Assembly (NCBI RefSeq): GCF_018613325.1
Contig: NZ_JAGGQJ010000029.1
Coordinates: 1 to 39,747, forward strand
DNA: 39,747 nt
DNA from: Bacillus sp. ISL-34
GTDB lineage: Bacteria; Bacillota; Bacilli; Bacillales; DSM-1321
Direction of reading: 5' to 3'
Positions 17,267 to 25,106 of the stretch are shown here, one piece after another. Positions within the stretch are counted from its first letter, which is position 1; each line of letters begins with the position of its first letter. Below the pieces are notes generated by a model. That model saw only the letters and a program-made list of their open reading frames with translations, was not told where the DNA came from and did not search any database. The position numbers were made by a program, and so were the translations under genes.

Positions 17267-18739
17267 TTATTTCCAGATGTCTTTTAGGTTCCAATAAGTC
17301 ATTTCCTTGACTTGTACATCACCATTCTCAGTAAATAACTCAATACCTAACCTTTCTTCATTAGGATAGATACGACTTGTCATGGTCGTTTGTCCATCAT
17401 TAGCAAAGATTTCAATGGAAGATCGATCAATAAATACACGTAGGGAAAGCTCTTCATTTGTACCAAGTATTGTGTTTCTAACACCATCTTCCGCTTTTCC
17501 TGACTTGGAGCAATCAAGTGTTAGCTGTTGTTTATCCAAGTGATACGTTAATACTGTCTCTTCTTGGCTAACACCACGAATTTTTAGACCTACAGATTGA
17601 GCGCTACAATTAGTTAAGTCAAACACAGCCTTCACTTCAAGTAAATCCTCTTTCGTTTCTACCAAATAGCTTTCAGAAATGGTTTGATTTGTACACTCAT
17701 TGTGTTCAGAATCACGTAATAAGGTTAATTCCTCAACAGGATTCATTAAAATCTTGTTCTGATCCCCTAGCGTTATTTCGCGTGGTAATGTTAAGGCTCC
17801 ACACCATCCATCTGCTTTTGTTGGCATGTTTGACTCCCACATATCCATCCAACCAATCGCAATTCGACGACCTTTATCATCTAATAGTGTTTGAACTGCA
17901 TAAAAGTCATGTCCATTATCTAATTCAGTAAACGCTCCATGAACAAACTCGTTTTTTTCATAATTATAATCTCCAACCAAATAACCTGTTTGGAATAGGT
18001 TATTATATAAATCTCCTTTTGATTTAATACCTTGAGGAGAGATCATTAGAATATATTTTCCATCTAATTCAAAGAAGTCTGGACATTCCCACATATATCC
18101 AAGTGAGCCGTCACTTTGTGCAAGAACGCCAATGTATTCCCACTTCAGTAGATCAGAAGAACGGTATAAAATAACTCTTCCGACATTCTCCTTCGTCGAA
18201 TTTCCTAAAACCATGTACCAGGCATCATTGTGCTTCCACACCTTTGGATCACGGAAGTGATGTGCACTATCTACTGGTGGTTTAGCAATAACCGGATTTT
18301 CTCCAACTTTCTCAAATGTTATGCCATCCGTACTGACCGCAATATTTTGATTTTGATAGAAGAGATCTTTTTCCTTGTCTGTATAGTGATGTCCTGTATA
18401 GATTAGGGTTAGTTCACCATTATTATCAACGGCACTTCCTGAGAAACATCCATCTGTATCACAAGCATCCCCAGGAGCTAAAGCAACAGGCAAATGCTCC
18501 CAATGAATGAGATCTTTACTTTTTACATGGCCCCAATGCATAGGCCCCCAATTTGCATCATATGGATGGCATTGATAAAATGCATGATATTCCCCTTTAT
18601 ACTGTGCGAAACCGTTCGGGTCATTAATCCAGTTAGCTGGCGCCATGATATGGTAACCTAATCGATACCGATCATTTATTTTTTTCTTGGCATTCTTCAG
18701 TGCCTCTTCAGCTTTTTGAATTCTATTAATTGTTAACAT
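17267..18739 (-). CDS. Sucrose hydrolase / invertase, GH32 family
   Basis: This 490-residue cytosolic glycoside hydrolase cleaves sucrose or sucrose 6-phosphate. The GH32 catalytic landmarks are present: WINDPNGFAQYKG (nucleophile Asp) at about 37-49, the FSGSAV segment near 99, HFRDPKVW (transition-state Asp) near 160, and WECPDFF (acid/base Glu) near 217. The C-terminal beta-sandwich includes FIDRSSIEIFANDG. No signal peptide is seen. AGGAGG precedes ATG. The partner transporter is a proton symporter, so free sucrose should arrive in the cell and this is best read as a CscA-type invertase, although ScrB/SacA types are very similar. Confidence 0.93.
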   Translation of the reverse strand: MLTINRIQKAEEALKNAKKKINDRYRLGYHIMAPANWINDPNGFAQYKGEYHAFYQCHPYDANWGPMHWGHVKSKDLIHWEHLPVALAPGDACDTDGCFSGSAVDNNGELTLIYTGHHYTDKEKDLFYQNQNIAVSTDGITFEKVGENPVIAKPPVDSAHHFRDPKVWKHNDAWYMVLGNSTKENVGRVILYRSSDLLKWEYIGVLAQSDGSLGYMWECPDFFELDGKYILMISPQGIKSKGDLYNNLFQTGYLVGDYNYEKNEFVHGAFTELDNGHDFYAVQTLLDDKGRRIAIGWMDMWESNMPTKADGWCGALTLPREITLGDQNKILMNPVEELTLLRDSEHNECTNQTISESYLVETKEDLLEVKAVFDLTNCSAQSVGLKIRGVSQEETVLTYHLDKQQLTLDCSKSGKAEDGVRNTILGTNEELSLRVFIDRSSIEIFANDGQTTMTSRIYPNEERLGIELFTENGDVQVKEMTYWNLKDIWK

Positions 18740-18751
18740 TCTAACATCCTC

Positions 18752-19993
18752 CTATATTATCTTTCGTAACCTTTCCCCATTGCCATTTAAGCCTTTGCTT
18801 TCTTTAGAACCTATTAAAGTAAAGATTGAAATAATGGTAAAACAAAAAACCATGATTCCCATGATGAGATAGGTATGACGAAATCCTACACTGTCGTATA
18901 ATCCACCTGCGATTGGTGAAAGAATAGATGCACCTACCTGAGAGGCAAATTGGAAACCAACTAGATAAAGCACAGAAGATAGACGGGTATCGAAATTCGC
19001 TGCTAAATATTTAAAAATAGCAATTAGCATAATAGGCAATTCTAGAGCATGAATTAATTTCATCGAAGAAATCCCGATTGGCCCAACAACAATTCCAGAA
19101 CCGATGATTCGGAAGGCCATTAAAAATCCTGCTAGAATTAAACTATTCTTTACACCAAACTTATTTACGATAAACGGAGCAAGAAACATCATTCCAGCCT
19201 CTAAAAATACTTGAAACGAGTTTAGATATCCGAATACTTGATTGCCTAAAGCTTCAGTCGGAAATAAAGATGCGTAATAAAGAGGGAATTGCTGATCATA
19301 AACACTGTAGAGGCAAGTCACCCCAATAATGTACATCATGAAAAACCAGAAATCTTTCAATAAGAAAAGTTGTCCAACGTCTTTTAATTTAATAGAATCG
19401 GCTCTGCTCATCTCTTGATCCGTCATTTCTATTTTCACAGACATAATAATGGCCACTAATATGATGGCTGAAACAGATGCAACCCAGAAATTGATATTTG
19501 GATTAATATTAAACAGCTGTCCTGCGAAAAATGTAGCTGCCGCCCACCCTAGAGAGCCCCACATTCTTGATTTTCCATATTCGAAATCATATTTACGGCT
19601 AATCTTTTCAATATAGGATTCAATCGCTCCAATACCTGCTAGAAAAGCAACAGCTAAATAGATACCTCCAACAATCGCGCCCCAAAAGACATTGTATTTT
19701 AATAATGGTCCATAGATGAAAATATAAAATGGTCCTACAAATACGAGCAGCAAACTAATGAAAGATAATATTTTTTTCTTTAAACCTATTTTGTCAGATA
19801 TATAACCATATAGTGGCTGCATACATAAGGCGAAGATAGCGTTTACAGAAAAGATAATACCTGTTGCTGACCCACTTAAATTTATTTCTTGTCCTAACCA
19901 AATGGAAAATAAAGAGTAACTAGAAGACCAAGTAAAAAAGAAAAAGAAAAAATACGCACTTAACATCCAATACAGATTTTTTGAACTTTTCAA
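18752..19993 (-). CDS. Oligosaccharide:H+ symporter, LacY/CscB/RafB family
   Basis: This 413-residue membrane protein with 12 predicted helices belongs to the oligosaccharide:H+ symporter branch of the major facilitator superfamily. Typical features are the aromatic first helix (YWMLSAYFFFFFFTWSSSY), the loop GYISDKIGLKKK between helices 2 and 3, EYGKSRMWGSLGWA near 140-155 and the long central loop after helix 6. With an invertase, a fructokinase and a ScrR-type repressor beside it, sucrose is the likely substrate. The start is TTG, with GGAG 8 bases upstream. It is the first gene of the operon and ends 12 bases before the invertase gene. Confidence 0.88.
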   Translation of the reverse strand: MKSSKNLYWMLSAYFFFFFFTWSSSYSLFSIWLGQEINLSGSATGIIFSVNAIFALCMQPLYGYISDKIGLKKKILSFISLLLVFVGPFYIFIYGPLLKYNVFWGAIVGGIYLAVAFLAGIGAIESYIEKISRKYDFEYGKSRMWGSLGWAAATFFAGQLFNINPNINFWVASVSAIILVAIIMSVKIEMTDQEMSRADSIKLKDVGQLFLLKDFWFFMMYIIGVTCLYSVYDQQFPLYYASLFPTEALGNQVFGYLNSFQVFLEAGMMFLAPFIVNKFGVKNSLILAGFLMAFRIIGSGIVVGPIGISSMKLIHALELPIMLIAIFKYLAANFDTRLSSVLYLVGFQFASQVGASILSPIAGGLYDSVGFRHTYLIMGIMVFCFTIISIFTLIGSKESKGLNGNGERLRKII

Positions 19994-20120
19994 TTTAATC
20001 GCTCCTTATACTAGACATGTGAAAAGAAATGAATAACTAGTTAACGATATGAAAAAGAAGACATAGAAATGTGAATTTTAACCCATACATGGTTGTAGAT
20101 TTTTAATGATGATGCACTCT

Positions 20121-20185
20121 CTATTTAATGCCTGTACCTGAACCACCAATCCCCTCTAAAATATAACGTTGAGCCACAATACATA
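20121..20185 (-). pseudogene. Fragment of a sugar ABC-transporter permease gene
   Basis: Upstream of the symporter gene a minus-strand frame of about 20 codons reads IVAQRYILEGIGGSGTGIK and then a stop. This is the characteristic C-terminus of MalG/GanQ-type sugar permeases. Nothing of the rest remains. It suggests that an ABC sugar importer once occupied this site before or during assembly of the present sucrose locus. Confidence 0.5.
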
Positions 20186-20228
20186 CCTTTCACTTGCCCC
20201 TCATATGTCTTTCGTCATAAATAACTTA

Positions 20229-20286
20229 TAAAAGCGCTTTCAACTGTAGTTTATGTCAACCGGTTACATATGTCAACCGATTGACA
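20229..20286. promoter_or_regulatory. cre site and two ScrR operators of the sucrose locus
   Basis: TAAAAGCGCTTTCA (20229-20242) fits the CcpA cre consensus with one mismatch. TGTCAACCGGTTACA (20254-20268) and TGTCAACCGATTGACA (20271-20286) are two adjacent copies of a palindrome of the TGTCAACCGGTTGACA type used by ScrR repressors. They lie about 240-290 bases before the symporter gene and about 440 before the divergent repressor gene. Confidence 0.8.
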
Positions 20287-20395
20287 GTTTATTTTTTTGA
20301 AAAATCAGATATTATCTTCCGTTGATAATGAGCGTTAATCAATATCATTCAGTTGCAAAAACTTCAACACAACTGAAAATTTATTCCCAACCCTT

Positions 20396-20428
20396 GCACC
20401 TATTAGTACTTTTCTCTAAAATAGGTGC
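20396..20428. other. Hairpin in the sucrose intergenic region
   Basis: GCACCTATT pairs with AATAGGTGC around a 15-base loop. No T-run follows on either strand. The remainder of 19994-20724 shows no gene apart from the permease fragment and the operators. Confidence 0.4.
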
Positions 20429-20724
20429 GTGTGATCAGCATGACGGAGGAAAATTTATTTAAGTAAACATACACTAATTTGAAATTATTTTATAATAGGG
20501 TTTTCCTAGTAGGTGACAGATTATGATATGCTATTAAATAGTATATTAATGGATTCTTTATACAATGTTGATGCCAATCTTTAATATATCTTTGAACCAA
20601 CTGAAAAAATCTCAGTATCCAATCAATGGACAAAAACATGAAAACTTTATTCAAATGAGTAATTAAAAAAGTATTTCAGTATAAATAATAATGGATGTTT
20701 CTTAATAAGGTAGGAGGATATGAA

Positions 20725-21699
20725 ATGAAGCCTAACATTCACGATGTGGCAAAAATAGCAGGTGTTTCATCAACCACAGTTTCCCGTGTATTAAATAACC
20801 GCGGTTACATAAGTGAAAAAACAAAAGAAAAAGTTTATAAAGCGATGGAAGAGATTAATTATTTTCCAAATGATTTAGCCCGTTCTCTATTTAATAAACG
20901 AACTAATTTAATAGGACTAATTATCCCTAATTCAAGTAACCCATTTTTCGGTGAACTAGCCTTTCATATTGAAAGCATCTGTGCTTCATTAGGCTATAAA
21001 TTGTTACTTTGTAACAGCTTAAACCGTATAGATAAAGAAGAAAAATATTTAGAAATGCTCATACGTAATCAGGTAGATGGAGTAGTCGTTGTGACATATA
21101 ATCGAGGTATACTAAATTATGAGAAGCAGAATCTTTCTGTTGTAGCGATTGACCACTATTTATCGAAAAACATCCCTGTTGTTGGCTCTGACAATTATAA
21201 CGGAGGAAAAAAAGCTACAGAATTATTAATAATGAAAGGTTGTCAGTATATTGTTCATATAAATGGACCAATTGAGCTGCAAACACCAGCAAACTTAAGA
21301 AGAAAAGCGTATGAGGATGTTATGCAGGAACATGGCAGACTGCCAATTACATATGAAGTTTCACCTCGTCAAAATCATAAAGAAGTAATCTCTAAGCTTT
21401 TTGATGAACATCCAGAAGTAGATGGTATCTTTGCAAGTGATGATTTAATCGCGGCATCTGTTATAGCTGAATCTAAAAAACGGGGAAAAGATATACCAAC
21501 GCAATTAAAAGTTGTCGGTTATGATGGAACAGAAGCAGTTCAAGTTTTACTGCCAGAATTGACAACCATACAACAACCAATTGATTTAATTGCCAAGACA
21601 GCAATTGATATATTATTAAAAGAAATTGAAGGTGAATTTAACGATTTTCCATTTGAGACATATCTGCCTGTTAAACTTTTAGAAGGTGGAACGACTTAA
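20725..21699 (+). CDS. scrR: LacI-family repressor of the sucrose locus (ScrR-like)
   Basis: This 324-residue regulator has a LacI helix-turn-helix and hinge (IHDVAKIAGVSSTTVSRVLN with FPNDLARSL) and a periplasmic-binding effector domain with NSSNPFFGELAFHIE, ASDDLIAASVI and VGYDGTEAV. The frame is open from 20695, but AGGAGG followed seven bases later by ATG 20725 fixes the start at MKPNIHDVAK. It faces away from the permease-invertase-fructokinase operon, and the two ScrR-type palindromes lie in the shared region. The likely inducer is sucrose or a fructose derivative. A terminator follows. Confidence 0.88.
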   Translation: MKPNIHDVAKIAGVSSTTVSRVLNNRGYISEKTKEKVYKAMEEINYFPNDLARSLFNKRTNLIGLIIPNSSNPFFGELAFHIESICASLGYKLLLCNSLNRIDKEEKYLEMLIRNQVDGVVVVTYNRGILNYEKQNLSVVAIDHYLSKNIPVVGSDNYNGGKKATELLIMKGCQYIVHINGPIELQTPANLRRKAYEDVMQEHGRLPITYEVSPRQNHKEVISKLFDEHPEVDGIFASDDLIAASVIAESKKRGKDIPTQLKVVGYDGTEAVQVLLPELTTIQQPIDLIAKTAIDILLKEIEGEFNDFPFETYLPVKLLEGGTT

Positions 21700-21806
21700 T
21701 TTATTGTCTATGCATGATGTTTTGTGATAATTACAATTAATCTCTCATTTATTTTTAACAAACTGAAAATTCACTATAAATAGGAAATATTAACTAACTC
21801 CAGTGA

Positions 21807-21845
21807 AGCCCATAGAATGCAATACTCCATGGGCTCTTCTTGTTT
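21807..21845 (+). terminator. Terminator of the scrR-like gene
   Basis: AGCCCAT (21807-21813) pairs with ATGGGCT (21829-21835), followed by CTTCTTGTTT, about 100 bases after the stop codon. Confidence 0.7.
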
Positions 21846-21847
21846 AA

Positions 21848-22000
21848 AAAACTACCCATTATTTGCTGATTGATCGATTGTTAACTCTCGGTGACCAGTT
21901 GGTTCCGAAATCTTCGGGAAACTTTGACAAACAGGATTTCCCATTAGTCATTACCGTGATCATTACAGGGCCGGAAAGCATGGTTAAAAAGGATGAGTAA
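21848..22000 (+). other. Orphan 50-codon open frame, probable gene remnant
   Basis: Directly after a stop codon a frame without a start codon reads HYLLIDRLLTLGDQLVPKSS and then FDKQDFPLVITVIITGPE before TAA at 22000. The sequence looks like translated protein (balanced composition, a hydrophobic strand, a charged tail), but I do not recognise the family and no ribosome binding site is present. It may be the C-terminus of a lost gene. Positions 22001-22178 show nothing else. Confidence 0.3.
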
Positions 22001-22178
22001 TAAATTAGATATACTTCCCCAAGTTCCCCAATAGCTTGCGATAAAAAGTGGCGAGGGAGATACCTGAGTGGGCATCTCCTATAATGGTGCCAGCATCCAA
22101 AATTATCCCCCCAATAATTCTTATGTATCTATTAATTTTACTATAAAGAAAGAGCAAATCCCTTTAAAGCATTTATTT

Positions 22179-22274
22179 CTTGTTGAACTAAACTACCCCG
22201 TTAGCTCCATAAGAAAAAGCTGCCTTAAAGACAGCTCCGATCTTAAGCTAACACACCTTTTACTTGAATAAGAA
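22179..22274 (+). repeat. Dispersed intergenic repeat, copy 4 (complete)
   Basis: This copy shows the whole layout. Left end CTTGTTGAACTAAAC then ACCCCGTTAGCTCCATAAG, core AAAAAGCTGCCTTAAAGACA followed by GCTCCGATCTT, then CTAACACACC and a degraded right end. It resembles copies 3 and 8 closely. Confidence 0.75.
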
Positions 22275-22276
22275 TA

Positions 22277-22462
22277 TTACTTCTGGTTAGCAACCTCCAT
22301 TACAATTTGGGAAACTAAGTAAGAAAAAACACTTAAACCTAAAATTCCTACTAAAATTAATAAAGGAGCTTGTTCTGCATACATCGTACATACATAGAAC
22401 ATAGTAAAACATAACAGTGAACCTACAATATTTAGTAAGATGTTCTTTTTATTTATTACAAT
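22277..22462 (-). CDS. Small membrane protein with non-standard start codon
   Basis: A minus-strand frame of 61 codons reads INKKNILLNIVGSLLCFTMF, then a short linker YAEQAP, then LLILVGILGLSVFSYLVSQI and VMEVANQK. This predicts two membrane helices joined by a tight turn. AAAGGAGAG lies just upstream, but the only codons at proper spacing are ATT (22462) and GTA; no ATG, GTG or TTG is available before the first helix. Either ATT is used as the start, or a former GTG has mutated to GTA. I do not recognise a family. It is too short and irregular for ordinary gene finders. Confidence 0.5.
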   Translation of the reverse strand: MVINKKNILLNIVGSLLCFTMFYVCTMYAEQAPLLILVGILGLSVFSYLVSQIVMEVANQK

Positions 22463-22503
22463 AAACTCTCCTTTATGATTATCTTACCTTTTGTTTCATT
22501 TCA

Positions 22504-22603
22504 CTGGCTGCCCCTTCATAAGAAAAGGAGCTGCTGATTAGCTGCTGATTAGCTCCTGATTAGCTCCTGATATTGAAGTAACGCACCCGTTAGTTCAACA
22601 AGA
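22504..22603 (+). repeat. Dispersed repeat, copy 5, with 11-bp tandem repeats as core
   Basis: The outer parts match the family (CTGCCCCTTCATAAGAAAA and AACGCACCCGTTAGTTCAAC, ending CAAG). The usual hairpin is replaced by four tandem 11-bp units at 22529-22572, two of AGCTGCTGATT and two of AGCTCCTGATT (the last ending in A). Confidence 0.75.
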
Positions 22604-22621
22604 ATATCTAATTACAAAAAT

Positions 22622-23048
22622 TCATAATAACGATCTAATCAATTCTTCGCTTCCGTTTTCTGCTTCTTTCTAATCCATTTCCTTATCTTCTAAGCCATTG
22701 TTGATAATGGATTATCTCATGAGCCATGCTGCGTAAAATTGACCATAAAGCATCATTTTTTCCTCTTTCTGAAACTAATTCTTCATAATCTCCTGTTGCA
22801 ATTCTTATGTACGGTTCAACAGTTTTATCATAAGGTGCAAAAAAAGTAGCACTTGCCAGTTCTTTTGTATCTTTGGTTTTAAGTTGATAATCCGTTTTTA
22901 GATATACAACAACCCTTATCGGAAATTCCATATATGTACGTAACCAAACCGCAAAGCTTAAGCAAGTTCGTCTTACTGATGAATTTACATTCCTTTCACA
23001 TTTGACTCTTAATCCTGAGCGTAGATATTGCAAATCACTCGTTGTCAT
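22622..23048 (-). pseudogene. Hypothetical HExxH protein with damaged C-terminus
   Basis: The intact part (22683-23048, 121 residues) begins MTTSDLQYLRSGLRVKCERN behind AAAGGTGA and ends with SMAHEIIHYQQWLRR. AHEIIH fits the HExxH zinc-metalloprotease motif, so the protein may be a small SprT- or ImmA-like peptidase, though no further ligand is visible. After QQWL the reading shifts: in another frame the DNA continues DKEMD-stop-KEAENGSEELIRSLL to TGA at 22622, which is a plausible helix continuing the protein. One inserted base and one nonsense codon would explain this. Protein family not recognised. Same strand as its small neighbours. Confidence 0.55.
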
Positions 23049-23114
23049 AATAATTCACCTTTAGTTTCATTTTATTGCATAATTCGCTATCTTCCCGAAA
23101 TTTCTTTCTTCCAC

Positions 23115-23142
23115 TAACCTGTCCCTTTAGTTCAACAAGAGA
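23115..23142 (+). repeat. Dispersed repeat, end fragment
   Basis: CTAACCTGTCCCTTTAGTTC followed by AACAAGA matches one terminal inverted repeat only. It lies between two small genes. Confidence 0.5.
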
Positions 23143-23184
23143 AATGAACAAAAAAAGAACCCCTTTGCAATAAAGGAGTCATTT

Positions 23185-23421
23185 TCATTCAATTTCAGTT
23201 GCAAATTGAAACAATTCAGGGTGATCTGCCATGTCTTGCATCGCTTTTTCTCTTTGTTTTTTGGCTGATTCTATGTCATCTTCAACTAATGTATCACTTC
23301 CAGGTAAAAGAATAACTTCTTCATCTACTGGTATTGGCGCATTTGCTAAATCGGTTTGTAAAGAAAAAAGACCAATGAAAGTGATTAATAATCCGAATAA
23401 CATAAGGATTTTCTTAAACAT
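23185..23421 (-). CDS. Small secreted or membrane-anchored protein, unknown function
   Basis: This 78-residue protein starts with a signal-peptide-like stretch, MFKKILMLFGLLITFIGLF, with two Lys then a hydrophobic core, followed by SLQTDLANAP, where LANA could be a signal peptidase site. The remaining part is short, acidic and rich in charged residues (DDIESAKKQREKAMQDMADH), probably helical. AAGGAGGT 7 bases before ATG supports translation. No family recognised; its size and secretion signal resemble those of small extracellular peptides of Bacilli, but no specific function can be assigned. Confidence 0.7.
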   Translation of the reverse strand: MFKKILMLFGLLITFIGLFSLQTDLANAPIPVDEEVILLPGSDTLVEDDIESAKKQREKAMQDMADHPELFQFATEIE

Positions 23422-23475
23422 AATCTACCTCCTTAAGATATGTTTAATTATACCATTTGGCGGCCTTCTTATGGC

Positions 23476-23517
23476 GCTAACGCACCCGTTAGTTTAAGTA
23501 CAGTCCTTCACAAACTA
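23476..23517 (+). repeat. Dispersed repeat, right-end fragment
   Basis: GCTAACGCACCCGTTAGTTT followed by AAGTACAGTCCTTCACAAACT matches 3920-3959 almost perfectly, including the AAGTAC/CTTCACAAACT extension. Confidence 0.6.
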
Positions 23518-23623
23518 ACTTTTGAATAAGAAAAAGAGGTGCCGCAGCTACCTTCGTTGTTCTATTCAAGCCTCCTATAGTTTAAATGTGACTATTCACA
23601 AATATCCATTTTTATTCATGCTC

Positions 23624-24031
23624 CTATTTACTTATAACGATCGATAATTTATAGTTTGCATACTTGTTTAATTCTAATAAAAATTGATTTAACGCTTCAT
23701 TACTTGGAAACCTGCACTCCAAAAGATAACAGCTATCTCCACTGATTTTATAATTATTGATAACATACCCCTCCTTTGTTTGGATAAATGAGAGATAAGG
23801 TTGATGGTGTGTACCTTCTATATAGATATTGATAAAGGCATACGTAAAGCACCCTAATTTCGCTTGATTTACTTTAATGCTATACCCCTCAATAACCCCA
23901 TTGTCCTCTAATTTCTCCACTCTAGCTGCGGCTGCTGGTCCTGTTAAGTGAACTCTCTCCCCTAATTCTTTCATCGTAATCCGGCTATTGCTACATAACT
24001 CCTCTATAATTCGCTTATCTGTTTGATCCAT
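23624..24031 (-). CDS. Lrp/AsnC-family transcriptional regulator
   Basis: This 135-residue protein has an N-terminal helix-turn-helix (MDQTDKRIIEELCSNSRITM, ELGERVHLTGPAAAARVEKL) and a C-terminal RAM ligand-binding domain (FINIYIEGTHHQ, SGDSCYLLECRF, ELNKYANYKLSIVI). The frame runs back to TTG 24064, but the family start and AAAGGAG upstream favour ATG 24031. It diverges from the metallo-hydrolase gene at 24166, so it may control it. Such regulators usually sense amino acids. A related C-terminal remnant lies at 4706-4885. Confidence 0.88.
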   Translation of the reverse strand: MDQTDKRIIEELCSNSRITMKELGERVHLTGPAAAARVEKLEDNGVIEGYSIKVNQAKLGCFTYAFINIYIEGTHHQPYLSFIQTKEGYVINNYKISGDSCYLLECRFPSNEALNQFLLELNKYANYKLSIVISK

Positions 24032-24165
24032 CTGAACGTCAACTCCTTTCAAAAATAAAGTCAAACCCCTAAAACACTTTATTTTATCTGTGTATTTGAA
24101 TGCTGCTCATATTATACACTTAACACTGTTAGGAAACACACATGAAAAGAAAGGGAGTTGTAAAG

Positions 24166-24930
24166 ATGAAGATTACACAAATTCGAAATGCAACGATAGT
24201 TGTAGAATATGCAAATAAAAAGTTTTTAATTGATCCTATGTTAGCAGAGAAAGGTACGTACCCATCTTTCCCTGGTACGATTAGGCAAGATCAAAACAAT
24301 CCTTCAGTGAGTTTACCAACCTCTGTTGACGATATTATTAGTGGAGTTGATGCAGTGATTGTGACTCACTTACATTTAGACCATTTTGACGAGGCAGCGC
24401 AAAGACTATTACCAAAAGATATTAAAATGTTCGTTCAAAATGAAGAAGATGCAAAGGAAGTCCAAAATACCGGGTTCCAAAATGTAGAGGTATTAACAAA
24501 GGACCCTGTCTTTGAAGGCATCCAATTAGTTAAAACAAGAGGCGAGCATGGAAGAGGAGAAGAACTATTAAAGCGTATGGGGGAAGTATGTGGCGTTGTC
24601 TTTAAACATCCAAGTGAAAAAACATTGTACGTAGCTGGTGATACAGTCTGGTATGAAGGTGTACAGGAAGAATTAGATACCCATAAACCAGATATTATTG
24701 TCGTCAATGGCGGAGATAATCAAATTATAGAATATGGTTCTCTCATTATGGGAAAAGAAGACATCTATGAATTACACAAGGCTGCTCCTAATGCTAAGGT
24801 TATTTCTGTTCATATGGAAGCTGTTAACCATTGGACACTATCTAGAGAAGAATTAAAAAACTTTAGTAAAGAAAAAGGATTCTCAAGTAATATTTTAGTA
24901 CCAGAAGATGGTGAATCCTACAAATTTTAA
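24166..24930 (+). CDS. Metallo-beta-lactamase-fold hydrolase (UlaG-like)
   Basis: This 254-residue metal-dependent hydrolase has the fold signatures THLHLDHFD (HxHxDH, about residues 67-75), TRGEHGRG with the next metal His near 127, AGDTVW with the bridging Asp near 155 and VHMEAVNHW with the last His near 220. The N-terminus KITQIRNATIVVEYANKKFL is typical for the L-ascorbate-6-phosphate lactonase-like group. The frame begins at 24142, but AAGGGAG 8 bases upstream supports ATG 24166. It diverges from an Lrp regulator. The true substrate of these small UlaG-like proteins is usually unknown. A strong hairpin terminator follows. Confidence 0.88.
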   Translation: MKITQIRNATIVVEYANKKFLIDPMLAEKGTYPSFPGTIRQDQNNPSVSLPTSVDDIISGVDAVIVTHLHLDHFDEAAQRLLPKDIKMFVQNEEDAKEVQNTGFQNVEVLTKDPVFEGIQLVKTRGEHGRGEELLKRMGEVCGVVFKHPSEKTLYVAGDTVWYEGVQEELDTHKPDIIVVNGGDNQIIEYGSLIMGKEDIYELHKAAPNAKVISVHMEAVNHWTLSREELKNFSKEKGFSSNILVPEDGESYKF

Positions 24931-24978
24931 TATGAACACCGACAAATAGTGTCACGTTCCTATTTAAAAATAAGAAAT

Positions 24979-25023
24979 AGAATAAGCTCATAATTATCGA
25001 AAATTTAATTATGAGCTTATTCT
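24979..25023. terminator. Hairpin after the metallo-hydrolase gene
   Basis: A perfect 18-bp stem (24979-24996 with 25006-25023, AGAATAAGCTCATAATTA / TAATTATGAGCTTATTCT) with a 9-base loop, about 50 bases after the stop codon. The tail is only weakly T-rich, so termination strength is uncertain. Confidence 0.65.
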
Positions 25024-25106
25024 AATGAAGATATAAATGAAATGTTCCAAGGATGACAAAACAAACATGAAAAGCTACAAGGATATTTCGTTAGGAGGTG
25101 GGGTTC

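Noticed and set aside
22068..22271. 67-residue plus-strand protein
   Set aside because: Most of it translates repeat copy 4 and it has no clear ribosome binding site.
22529..22572. CRISPR array
   Set aside because: The repeated units are 11 bp and directly adjacent, without spacers, and no cas gene is present.
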